Below, one piece after another: positions 51,338 through 59,611 of a stretch of 64,000 nucleotides of DNA. Under the pieces are notes generated by a model. The model was not told the origin of the DNA. It did not search any database and saw only the letters and a program-made list of their open reading frames with translations. The stretch's first letter is position 1; each line of letters starts with the position of its first letter. The position numbers and the translations under genes are program-made. The DNA is from Pseudolysinimonas yzui (GTDB taxonomy: Bacteria; Actinomycetota; Actinomycetes; Actinomycetales; Microbacteriaceae): the NCBI RefSeq assembly GCF_014653215.1, contig NZ_BNAI01000003.1:1-64000 (forward strand), in the 5' to 3' direction.

Positions 51338-51730
51338 TCAGCCGACGATGTCGAGCCCCGTGATCTGCGCCGCCTGCTCGACTCCGCCGCCGTTCGCCAG
51401 AGAGCCGAAGCCCTGGGCCGCCATGCGGTCGATCGCCGTCGCCGCGCGGTTGCCCGATCGGCAGTAGACGAGGTACTCCGCGTCGGGGTCGAGGTCGGCG
51501 ATGAGCGCGTCGAACTCGGCGGATTGCACGTCGATGTTCACCGCGCCCTCGAGGTGGCCCTCGGCGAACTCGGCGGGCGTGCGCACATCCACGATGATCG
51601 TGTCGGCGCTCACCTCGACGGATGACGGTGCCGAGGCGGGCGCGCAGCCCGCGACGGTGAGCGTCAGCGACGCGGCGACACCCACGGCGACCAGGAGTCG
51701 CGCACGCCGCGATGACCGGGTGGCGCTCAC
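51338..51730 (-). CDS. Rhodanese-domain lipoprotein
   Basis: The 130-residue product has a signal peptide with lipobox VAGC (Cys29), then one rhodanese domain with Cys90 in LVYCRSGNRAATA. It probably handles sulfane sulfur at the outer membrane face. It starts at GTG 51730, overlapping the preceding rhodanese stop in GTGA; third gene of the thioredoxin operon. Confidence 0.92.
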   Translation of the reverse strand: MSATRSSRRARLLVAVGVAASLTLTVAGCAPASAPSSVEVSADTIIVDVRTPAEFAEGHLEGAVNIDVQSAEFDALIADLDPDAEYLVYCRSGNRAATAIDRMAAQGFGSLANGGGVEQAAQITGLDIVG

Positions 51731-52034
51731 GCGGCGACGCCGGATTCGACCGGGAAGCCGGCCTGATACCAGCGCGAGATGCCGCCCTCGACGTCGATCG
51801 CGTCGAAACCTTCGGCGCGCAGGAACGCGGTCGCGCGGGCGCTGCGCCCGCCCGACAGGCACATGACGTGCAGCGTGCGATCGCGCGGCAGTTCGCCGAG
51901 CCGTGCCGGAAGGCTGCCGAGCGGCACGTTGGTCGCGCCTTCGACGCGGGCTTCGGCGAACTCGTCGGGTTCACGCACGTCGACGATCATCGCGTCGGTG
52001 CCGAGAGCAGCCAGGTCGGCTGCGGTGATGGTGC

Positions 52035-52038
<4 letters not shown>
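51727..52038 (-). CDS. Single-domain rhodanese
   Basis: The 103-residue cytosolic rhodanese has active Cys60 in VMCLSGGRSARAT. It transfers sulfane sulfur between persulfides and acceptors such as thioredoxin, encoded just upstream. Its ATG overlaps the thioredoxin stop in ATGA. Confidence 0.93.
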
Positions 52039-52756
<718 letters not shown>

Positions 52757-52767
52757 CGCCGCCGGTC

Positions 52768-52795
52768 TTGGATCCGATACCCCTGGGGGTATACT
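52768..52795 (+). promoter_or_regulatory. Promoter with embedded CstR-type operator
   Basis: -35 TTGGAT (52768-52773), a 16-base spacer and -10 TATACT (52790-52795), with the perfect operator ATACCCCTGGGGGTAT (52777-52792) between them. Confidence 0.8.
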
Positions 52796-52828
52796 GGGGA
52801 TCTCGACCCCCGACGATCGGAGACCATC

Positions 52829-52990
52829 ATGTGTTCAGCAGCAACCTGTCGCACCTGCGGCAAGACGACCTGGGCGGGCTGCGGTCAGCACGTCGACCAG
52901 GTGATGCGCAAGGTTCCCGCCTCGCAGCGTTGCCCCGGCCACCCGAAGTCCGAGCGCATCGGATTCTTCGCCCGCTTCTTCGCGCGGTGA
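52829..52990 (+). CDS. Small Cys-rich protein of the sulfur regulon
   Basis: A 53-residue protein: MCSAATCRTCGKTTWAGCGQ, then a helix HVDQVMRKV and RCPGHP. The C-x2-C-G-K-T-T-W-x-G-C-G-x-H motif is typical of a widespread family of small, probably zinc- or thiol-active proteins of unknown function. It has its own promoter with a perfect CstR-type operator, tying it to persulfide control. ATG 52829 follows GGAG at 52819-52822. Confidence 0.85.
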   Translation: MCSAATCRTCGKTTWAGCGQHVDQVMRKVPASQRCPGHPKSERIGFFARFFAR

Positions 52991-52991
52991 C

Positions 52992-53957
52992 TCACGGGAT
53001 GACGACGGCCTTGCCGGGGATGAGTCCCGCGGCGAGGTCGTCGAGCGCCCGCGGGGCGTCTTCGAGGGCGTAGGTCACCCCCACCGGCGAGCGCAGGTCG
53101 CCCGCCTCGAAGTGCTCCCGCAGCTGCTCGAAGTCGCGCCCGTCGTCGCTCGCGGTGAGGGTGATGAAGCGCTGCGACACGAACGGCGACCACAGCGCCG
53201 CCCGCAGGTTGCGCCCGAGGCGCCCCAGCATCCGCCCCCCGCCTTCCGCGCCGACCAGCACGATCGCGCCGCGTCGACGGGTGAGCCGCCGCAGCAGCCC
53301 GAGCGGTCGCGCCCCGGCGATGTCGAACACGACCGCGAAGCGTCCGGCGAAGCGAGTGAGGTCGTCGACCCGGTAGTCGACCGCATCGACGGCACCGAGC
53401 GACCGCACGAGGTCGAGCTTGCCGGCACTCGCCACCCCGGTCACGCGGGCGCCGGCGAGCCGCGCGAGCTGCACGAGGAACACCCCGACTCCCCCGCCCG
53501 CCCCGATGACGAGCACCTCGTCGCCCGGCCGGATGCGCGCCGCCCGGATGCCCTGGATCGCGGTGCCCCCGCCGAAAGGCGAGGTCGCCGCCTCTTCGTG
53601 CGAGATGCTCGCGGGCTTCTTCGCGAGACGGTCCTCGGGCGAGATCGCGTAGTCGGCGAACGCGCCCGTCGACCACCCGAACACCTCATCGCCGACCGAG
53701 AACCGCGTCACGCCGTCGCCGACGGTCGCGACGACACCGCTCACTTCCATTCCGCGCACCGCCGCGTTCGGGCCGCGCCGGCCGAGGGCGAGCCGCATGA
53801 TCTCGGGTTCGCCCCGCATGAGGTGCCAGTCGCCCATCGTGACCCCCGCGGCCTTCACCTCGACGAGCACCTCACCGGGGCCGGGGTCGGGCTTCGGGAT
53901 GTCGACGAGCTTCAGCACATCGCTCGTGCCGTACTCGGTCTGGCGGATGGCGCGCAT
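52992..53957 (-). CDS. Zinc-independent MDR oxidoreductase (quinone reductase-like)
   Basis: The 321-residue medium-chain dehydrogenase/reductase has MRAIRQTEYGTSDVLKLVD at the start, the nucleotide loop VIGAGGGVGVFLVQLA and a C-terminal ALEDAPRALDDLAAG. The zinc-ligand Cys set of alcohol dehydrogenases is absent, as in quinone oxidoreductase/zeta-crystallin members. It starts one base into the stop of the upstream XRE gene (TGATG), so it is the last gene of that three-gene run. Confidence 0.88.
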   Translation of the reverse strand: MRAIRQTEYGTSDVLKLVDIPKPDPGPGEVLVEVKAAGVTMGDWHLMRGEPEIMRLALGRRGPNAAVRGMEVSGVVATVGDGVTRFSVGDEVFGWSTGAFADYAISPEDRLAKKPASISHEEAATSPFGGGTAIQGIRAARIRPGDEVLVIGAGGGVGVFLVQLARLAGARVTGVASAGKLDLVRSLGAVDAVDYRVDDLTRFAGRFAVVFDIAGARPLGLLRRLTRRRGAIVLVGAEGGGRMLGRLGRNLRAALWSPFVSQRFITLTASDDGRDFEQLREHFEAGDLRSPVGVTYALEDAPRALDDLAAGLIPGKAVVIP

Positions 53958-54178
53958 CACTTCTCCTCGGGGTCGTAGCTGAATACGTCGTCGAGGCCCA
54001 CCCCGAAGACGCGGGCGATCTGGAACGCCATCTCGAGCGACGGCGAGTACCGGCCCTGCTCGATCGCGATCACGGTCTGCCGGGTCACGCCGATCCGTTC
54101 GGCGAGGTCGGCCTGGGTCATCTCGCCCGCGGCGAACCGCAGGGCCCGGATGCCGTTGGTCACCTTCGTCGGCTTCAC
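53957..54178 (-). CDS. XRE-family (Cro/CI-type) regulator
   Basis: The 73-residue helix-turn-helix protein (MTQADLAERIGVTRQTVIAIEQGRYSPSLEMAFQIARVFG) is of the short YozG-like type usually encoded with a small membrane protein, as here. It overlaps that gene's stop (GTGA at 54175-54178) and probably represses the shared promoter through the two TGTCAA-type palindromes at 54636-54702. Confidence 0.9.
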   Translation of the reverse strand: MKPTKVTNGIRALRFAAGEMTQADLAERIGVTRQTVIAIEQGRYSPSLEMAFQIARVFGVGLDDVFSYDPEEK

Positions 54179-54618
54179 CACGAGTGCAGCCCCCGACGGT
54201 AGGCGACGAGCTTCGCGATCGACGAGAGGATCGCCTGCAGCACGAACGCGAGGTACAGCACATTCGCGATCCAGAAGTGCGGCGCCTCGAACCAGGCGAG
54301 CACGAGGGCGCCGAGCGCCCCCATCACCAGGAACGCGCTGCCGATGTACTCGCCGAACCGGTTGATCTGCTTGTCGCGCTGATCGGACTTGCCGTCATCC
54401 TTGCCGCCCGACGCGATGCCCGTGACGATGCCCACGACGATTCCGCCGAGGATGCCGGCGACGATCGCCCCGAGGATGGTGCCGAGCATCGGCCAGACGT
54501 AGTCCGCTTCGGCGAGAGGCTTGCCGTCGAGCTGGGTGAACAACAGCACGAGGTAGACGATGAACCCCACGGGGGCGATGAACGCGAACACCCAGGTGTT
54601 CTTCTCTTCGTAGGACAC
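54175..54618 (-). CDS. Four-helix membrane protein coupled to an XRE regulator
   Basis: The 147-residue product has two N-terminal helices (FAFIAPVGFIVYLVLLF; MLGTILGAIVAGILGGIVVGIV), a charged loop GGKDDGKSDQRDKQ and two C-terminal helices. It starts at GTG 54618. The layout resembles DUF2178-like proteins paired with XRE repressors, whose roles are unclear. First gene of the run membrane protein-XRE-oxidoreductase. Confidence 0.8.
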   Translation of the reverse strand: MSYEEKNTWVFAFIAPVGFIVYLVLLFTQLDGKPLAEADYVWPMLGTILGAIVAGILGGIVVGIVTGIASGGKDDGKSDQRDKQINRFGEYIGSAFLVMGALGALVLAWFEAPHFWIANVLYLAFVLQAILSSIAKLVAYRRGLHSW

Positions 54619-54635
54619 GGTGGCTCTTTCTCTCG

Positions 54636-54702
54636 GGTGTCAACAATCTTTGACACCACTGACTGTAAAGACATCCCGACACGATGTCAAGTATTCTTTA
54701 CA
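54636..54702 (-). promoter_or_regulatory. Promoter with two palindromic operators for the XRE operon
   Basis: Minus strand -35 TTGACA (54690-54685), 17-base spacer, -10 TACAGT (54667-54662). Operator 1 is GGTGTCAA-N6-TTGACACC (54636-54657), downstream of the start site; operator 2, TGTCAA-N6-TTTACA (54685-54702), covers the -35 box. Confidence 0.8.
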
Positions 54703-54726
54703 CACACTCGAACGGGCACAGCCTCT

Positions 54727-54787
54727 GTCCGCGTTTTGCGTCGCGCCCCCTCAAGAAGAATCGCGAGGCGGGACGCAAAACGCGGAC
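54727..54787. repeat. Long inverted repeat with 16-base perfect arms
   Basis: GTCCGCGTTTTGCGTC (54727-54742) and GACGCAAAACGCGGAC (54772-54787) around a 29-base loop, in the gap between the XRE operon promoter and the MscS gene. Confidence 0.75.
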
Positions 54788-54843
54788 CAGCCCGGGCTCG
54801 GGCGCGCGGGCGGCACCCAGCACGCAAGCGGGAGAATGGGGGG

Positions 54844-55830
54844 ATGGCGGAGTTCTGGGCTGCGGTGGTGGCGTTCTACACGGGGACGTTCGGCGTGCCG
54901 GTGCGCGTCCTCACGATCATCGTCGTCGCCTCCCTCGTGCGGCTGGTGCTGCAACTCGTCATCCGCCGGGTCGTGAACCGCGTCATCAGCGGCGTGAAGA
55001 AGCGGCAGAACGTCGAAGACACCGCCGCGCTGCAGGCATCCCCGGTCGCCGCGATGCGCATCGTGCAGCGCACCCGCGCGTTCGGCGGGGTGCTGTCGAG
55101 CACCGTCACGACCGTCGTCGTGCTCGTGTCGCTCGTGCTCATCGTGTCGGCGATCGACCCGAACGCCACCGGCGCGTTCTCGCTCATCACCGCCGCCCTC
55201 GGCGCCGGCCTCGGCTTCGGCGCGCAGAACGTGGTGCGGGATGTGCTCAACGGGCTGTTCATCGTCACCGAAGACCAGCTCGGGGTCGGGGATGTCGTCG
55301 ACCTCGGTCAGGCGACCGGCGTGGTCGAGGCGGTCGGCATCCGGGTCACCACCGTGCGCGACGTCAACGGCACGCTCTGGTACGTGCGCAACGGCGAGAT
55401 CCTGCGGGTCGGCAACATGTCGCAGGGCTGGGCTCGCGTCATCCTCGACCTGGCGATCCCGTACGACGCCGACATCGACGCGGTGAAGGAGCGGATGCTG
55501 CAGACCGGCATCGAGATGCGCTCCGACGGCAAGTGGAAGCGCCTCATGATGGAGCAACCCGAGATCTGGGGCATCGAGTCGATCTCGGCCGACGCGATCG
55601 TGCTGCGACTCGTCGTCAAGACCCGCACGGGCGCGAAAGACGACGTGGCGCGCGAACTGCGGGCGCGGGTCAAGCGCACCCTCGACGCCATGGGCATCCG
55701 CGTGCCGGCGCTCGGCGTCGCGGCCGGTGGCGCGGCGAAGGTCGGGGGCTCAGACGACACCCCCGTCATCCCGGGAGTCGTCAAACCGCAGGCGACACCG
55801 CGCCCACCCACGACCGGAGGCAAGAAGTGA
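54844..55830 (+). CDS. mscS: MscS-family mechanosensitive ion channel
   Basis: The 328-residue product has three hydrophobic segments, the pore-lining Gly/Ala helix SLITAALGAGLGFGAQNVVRDVLNG and the soluble beta domain (EDQLGVGDVVDLGQATGVVE). It opens under membrane tension to release solutes. The C-terminal tail is Pro/Gly-rich. GGGGGG precedes ATG 54844, and the haemoglobin gene overlaps the stop. Confidence 0.93.
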   Translation: MAEFWAAVVAFYTGTFGVPVRVLTIIVVASLVRLVLQLVIRRVVNRVISGVKKRQNVEDTAALQASPVAAMRIVQRTRAFGGVLSSTVTTVVVLVSLVLIVSAIDPNATGAFSLITAALGAGLGFGAQNVVRDVLNGLFIVTEDQLGVGDVVDLGQATGVVEAVGIRVTTVRDVNGTLWYVRNGEILRVGNMSQGWARVILDLAIPYDADIDAVKERMLQTGIEMRSDGKWKRLMMEQPEIWGIESISADAIVLRLVVKTRTGAKDDVARELRARVKRTLDAMGIRVPALGVAAGGAAKVGGSDDTPVIPGVVKPQATPRPPTTGGKK

Positions 55831-56252
55831 ACGACCGTCTGACACTGCGCGCGGGGCCCGGCGGCGAACCCGTCGGCAGCAACTTCTGGCGCGAGGTCGG
55901 CGGCCGTCCGACCTTCGAGAAACTCGTCCGCGCGTTCTACGACGGCGTGCAGACCGACGAGGTGTTGTGGCCGATGTACCCGCAGGATGACCTCGAGGGC
56001 GCCATCCAGCGACTCACCGGGTTCCTCGAGCAGTACTGGGGCGGACCCGGAACCTACAGCGAGCAGCGCGGTCACCCGCGGCTGCGCATCCGCCACAACC
56101 CGTTCCGCGTGAACCCGGATGCCCGCGACCGCTGGCTGCGCCACATGCGCGTCGCGGTCGACGGGCTGGGGCTCTCGCCGCTGCACGAGACGATGCTCTG
56201 GGATTACCTCGAGCGCGCGGCCCACGCAATGGTCAACACGTTCGACGAGTAG
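55827..56252 (+). CDS. glbO: Group II truncated haemoglobin
   Basis: The 141-residue 2-on-2 globin has B-helix FEKLVRAFYDGV, the EQYWGGPGTYSEQRGHPRLRIRH stretch with the proximal His and the Trp of helix G (RDRWLRHM) typical of GlbO. It binds O2 or NO. It starts at GTG 55827 with GGAGG six bases upstream, overlapping the channel gene stop in GTGA. Confidence 0.94.
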   Translation: MNDRLTLRAGPGGEPVGSNFWREVGGRPTFEKLVRAFYDGVQTDEVLWPMYPQDDLEGAIQRLTGFLEQYWGGPGTYSEQRGHPRLRIRHNPFRVNPDARDRWLRHMRVAVDGLGLSPLHETMLWDYLERAAHAMVNTFDE

Positions 56253-56288
56253 TACGGCTAGCCTCGGAAGTCAGGGAAAGGGGCCTGC

Positions 56289-57947
56289 ATGACTGCGCAC
56301 GCCGACGTGATCGTCATCGGAGCCGGATTGGCGGGACTCGTCGCCACCGCCGAGCTCATCGAGGCCGGCAAGCGGGTGATCGTGCTCGACCAGGAACCCG
56401 AATCCGGTCTCGGCGGTCAGGCCTGGTGGTCGTTCGGCGGGCTGTTCCTCGTGGACTCGCCCGAGCAGCGCCGGATGGGCATCAAGGACTCCCACGACCT
56501 CGCCCGGCAGGACTGGTTCGCGAGCGCCGAGTTCGACCGCGACGACGAAGACGCCTGGGGGCGCCAGTGGGCGGAGGCCTACCTCGCCTTCGCCGCCGGC
56601 GAGAAGCGCCACTGGCTCGCCGAGAAGGGCGTGAAGTTCTTCCCCGTCGTCGGCTGGGCCGAACGCGGCGGCTACACCGCGACGGGTCACGGCAACTCGG
56701 TGCCGCGCTTCCACATCACCTGGGGCACCGGCCCGGGCATCCTCGAGCCGTTCATCGCGGCGGTGCAGGCCGGCGTCGAGAAGGGGCTCGTCGAGTTGCG
56801 CTTCCGGCACCGGGTGGATGCCCTCACCGTCACCAAGGGCGCCGTCACCGGGGCGAGCGGCAGCATCCTCGAGCCGTCGGATGCCGCCCGAGGCGAAGCC
56901 TCCTCGCGTGAGACCGTCGGCGAGTTCACCCTCGAAGCCTCCGCGGTGGTCGTCGCGAGCGGCGGCATCGGCGGTAACCACGACCTGGTACGCAAAGCCT
57001 GGCCCGAGTGGCTGGGCACGGCACCCGAGACGATGCTGAGCGGCGTTCCCGCCCACGTCGACGGTCGCATGCTCGGCATCAGCGAAGACGCGGGCGCACG
57101 GCTCGTCAACGGCGACCGGATGTGGCACTACGTCGAAGGCATCCAGAACCACACGCCGGTCTGGGCCGACCACGGCATCCGCATCCTGCCCGGCCCGTCG
57201 AGTCTGTGGTTCGACGCCACCGGCCGCCGCCTGCCCGTGCCGCTGTTCCCCGGGTTCGACACCCTCGGCACCCTCGAGCACCTGCGCTCCACCGGGCACG
57301 ACCACTCCTGGTTCGTACTCACCCAGAGCGTCATCGAGAAGGAGTTCGCGCTCTCCGGCTCGGAACAGAACCCCGACCTCACCGGCAAGAGCGTGCGCGA
57401 ACTGCTGAAGCAGCGACTCGGCAAGGGCGCGACGGATGCCGTGGAGGCATTCAAAGAGAAGGGCGCCGACTTCGTGGTCGCCGAGAGTCTCGACGAACTC
57501 TTCGCCGGCATGAAGAAGCTCTCCCCCGACGTCGAGATCGACTTCCTTGAGGTGAAGTACGAGATCGAGGCGCGCGACCGCGAGATCGACAACACCTTCA
57601 CCAAGGACGCGCAGATCACCGCACTGCGCGGAGCCCGCCGCTACCGGGGCGACAAGCTCATCCGCGTCGCGAAGCCGCACAAGTTCCTCGACCCCGCCCA
57701 CCACCCGCTCATCGCCGTGAAACTGCACGTGCTCACCCGCAAGAGCCTCGGCGGCATCCAGACCGATCTCTCGTCGCGCGCCCTCGACGCCGACGGCACC
57801 CCCATCCCCGGCCTCTACGCGGTCGGCGAGGTCGCCGGCTTCGGCGGCGGCGGGGTGCACGGCTACCGCTCCCTCGAGGGCACCTTCCTCGGATCGTGCC
57901 TGTTCACCGGCCGTCAGGCAGGCCGCGCCATCGCCGACCAGCTCTGA
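56289..57947 (+). CDS. FAD-binding dehydrogenase (KstD-like)
   Basis: The 552-residue flavoprotein has N-terminal dinucleotide motif VIVIGAGLAGLVATAELIEAG, ESGLGGQAWWSFGGLF and the C-terminal GGGGVHGYRSLEGTFLGSCLFTGRQAGRA, as in the FAD_binding_2 family related to ketosteroid dehydrogenases and fumarate reductases. The substrate is unknown. GGGAAAGGGG precedes ATG 56289. A conserved-core hairpin follows 31 bases after the stop. Confidence 0.9.
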   Translation: MTAHADVIVIGAGLAGLVATAELIEAGKRVIVLDQEPESGLGGQAWWSFGGLFLVDSPEQRRMGIKDSHDLARQDWFASAEFDRDDEDAWGRQWAEAYLAFAAGEKRHWLAEKGVKFFPVVGWAERGGYTATGHGNSVPRFHITWGTGPGILEPFIAAVQAGVEKGLVELRFRHRVDALTVTKGAVTGASGSILEPSDAARGEASSRETVGEFTLEASAVVVASGGIGGNHDLVRKAWPEWLGTAPETMLSGVPAHVDGRMLGISEDAGARLVNGDRMWHYVEGIQNHTPVWADHGIRILPGPSSLWFDATGRRLPVPLFPGFDTLGTLEHLRSTGHDHSWFVLTQSVIEKEFALSGSEQNPDLTGKSVRELLKQRLGKGATDAVEAFKEKGADFVVAESLDELFAGMKKLSPDVEIDFLEVKYEIEARDREIDNTFTKDAQITALRGARRYRGDKLIRVAKPHKFLDPAHHPLIAVKLHVLTRKSLGGIQTDLSSRALDADGTPIPGLYAVGEVAGFGGGGVHGYRSLEGTFLGSCLFTGRQAGRAIADQL

Positions 57948-57978
57948 CGAAGCGAGCGCGCCCGGCCAGCGTCGACAT

Positions 57979-58041
57979 CCGAACCGATTCGCAAGTCAAT
58001 CGGGGTAGGGGTCCCCGCTCTTGACTTGCGAATCGGTTCGG
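57979..58041. repeat. Intergenic hairpin repeat, copy B of the two-copy core family
   Basis: Perfect 21-base arms (57979-57999 and 58021-58041) around a 21-base centre identical to that of copy A. The shared block is 57994-58026. It lies between the convergent flavoprotein and 58064 genes and could also terminate transcription. Confidence 0.85.
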
Positions 58042-58063
58042 GTGGCGGCGCCCCCGAGCAACC

Positions 58064-58720
58064 TCAGCGCAGGAGGTTCCACGCACGACGCTTCACCAAC
58101 ACATGGCCGCGGAGGGTGCTGAGCCGGGTCCAGGGCCCCGATTCATAGAGGCGCACGGCGTCGTCGCCCAGGAAGCCGAGGGCGAAGGCGGCGAAGGCGG
58201 CGCCGGAGGGGATGTGTTCCGCGCCGGGAATGGGGCGACCCCAGACCTCGCCGCGAACGCGACGCACGATCTGCTCACCGACGCCGTCCGGCACGGCCGC
58301 CGCGACATCCCGGATGCCGTCGCGAGCCGACTGTTCGACTGCCGCCGCCGGGATCTCGCCGAGCTGCTGCCACCCGCCGCGCGGCGGCGAGATGGCGGCC
58401 CAGGTGGCGGTGTTGACCTCCATCGGCAACCCGACCTTCGTGGCTCCTTCGGCCTGCGCGCGCTCGAGACGCTGCAGCAGGGAGCGCACCGGAACGACGG
58501 CGTCGAAGTTCGCAGCCTCGGTCAGGGCGAGGGTTCGCAGCCCGAGAACGGTGGCACTCTCATCGAGCAGGCCGGCGGGGGCGAACACCGAACAGTAGAC
58601 GGCGAGCACCCCGGAGCCGGCGATGAGACGCACGGATCCCTCCTCGACCCGCGCGGCGCGCGAGAGGTAGACCTGGAGATCATCGAGGGAGGGAGCATCG
58701 GCCAGAGTGAAGGTGCTCAT
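58064..58720 (-). CDS. Hypothetical protein (218 residues)
   Basis: A soluble alpha-beta protein without signal peptide: MSTFTLADAPSLDDLQVYLSRA at the start, AAVPDGVGEQIVRRVRGEVWGRPI in the middle, and WTRLSTLRGHVLVKR near the end. The pattern looks like a conserved actinobacterial family, possibly of regulatory use, but I cannot name it. TAGGAG four bases before ATG 58720 supports the start. Divergent from the thioesterase gene. Confidence 0.75.
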   Translation of the reverse strand: MSTFTLADAPSLDDLQVYLSRAARVEEGSVRLIAGSGVLAVYCSVFAPAGLLDESATVLGLRTLALTEAANFDAVVPVRSLLQRLERAQAEGATKVGLPMEVNTATWAAISPPRGGWQQLGEIPAAAVEQSARDGIRDVAAAVPDGVGEQIVRRVRGEVWGRPIPGAEHIPSGAAFAAFALGFLGDDAVRLYESGPWTRLSTLRGHVLVKRRAWNLLR

Positions 58721-58741
58721 GCGACTCCTAAACTACAACCC

Positions 58742-59611
58742 GTGAGCGATCCCCTGGCAGGCTTTCTGGCCGCCCTCGATCTGACCGACACCGGAGCCCG
58801 CACCAGGGAAGACATTTTCACCGGTCCGAGCCAGTGGATGCCGGGGGGCCGCGTGTTCGGCGGGCAGGTGCTCGCGCAGGCGCTCGTCGCCGCGACCCGT
58901 ACGGTTCCCGAGGACCGGCGGGTGCATTCGATGCACGGCTACTTCCTGCGGCCCGGGGATGTGGAACAGCCGATCACCTTCTCGGTCGACCGCATCCACG
59001 ACGGCCGGTCGTTCTCGACCCGGCGCACGCAGTGCTATCAGAGCGGCGAGCCGATCCTGTCGATGATCGCGTCGTTCCAGGATGCCGACCCAGGGCTCGA
59101 GCACTCGGTCACGATGCCCGAGGGTCTTCCCGACCCGGAGTCGCTGCCGAGCACCGCCGACGTGCTGGGCGGCTCCGAGCATCCGGTTGCGAAGTTCTGG
59201 TCGACGCAGCGCGCGTTCGACATCCGGCACGTTCAGCATCCCGTGTATTTCCCCGGTGACGGCGAACGCTCCCCGCGGCAAGCGGTGTGGATGAAGGCGT
59301 TCGGCCGTCTGCCCGACGATCTCAACCTGCACCGGGCGGCACTGGCGTACGCGAGCGACTACTCGATTCTCGAACCCATCATGCGGGCGCACGGCGTCGC
59401 CTGGGGCACGCCCGGGCTGAAAGCCGCGAGCCTCGACCACGCGATGTGGTGGCACCGCGACGGGCGGGTCGACGAGTGGGTGCTCTACGAGCAGGAGTCG
59501 CCCGTCGCCCTCGGCGGCCGCGGGCTGTCGTTCGGGCGCATCTTCTCGCGCGACGGAACCCTCCTGGCCACGGTGGCACAGGAGGGCATGGTCCGCGTTC
59601 CGACGGTCTAG
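58742..59611 (+). CDS. tesB: Acyl-CoA thioesterase II
   Basis: The 289-residue double-hotdog thioesterase has MPGGRVFGGQVLAQALVAA and VHSMHGYFLRPGD near the N-terminus, and ASFQDADPGLEH; the C-terminal half repeats the fold (YASDYSILEP, SLDHAMWWHR). It hydrolyses acyl-CoA to the free acid. It starts at GTG 58742 with TAAACT seven bases upstream (leaderless-type). The stop overlaps the convergent HAAS gene by four bases. Confidence 0.93.
   Translation: MSDPLAGFLAALDLTDTGARTREDIFTGPSQWMPGGRVFGGQVLAQALVAATRTVPEDRRVHSMHGYFLRPGDVEQPITFSVDRIHDGRSFSTRRTQCYQSGEPILSMIASFQDADPGLEHSVTMPEGLPDPESLPSTADVLGGSEHPVAKFWSTQRAFDIRHVQHPVYFPGDGERSPRQAVWMKAFGRLPDDLNLHRAALAYASDYSILEPIMRAHGVAWGTPGLKAASLDHAMWWHRDGRVDEWVLYEQESPVALGGRGLSFGRIFSRDGTLLATVAQEGMVRVPTV

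Noticed and set aside
52992-54263. A 423-codon frame joining the XRE region and the oxidoreductase
   Set aside because: The XRE gene is read in a different frame with clear HTH features; the oxidoreductase begins at ATG 53957.
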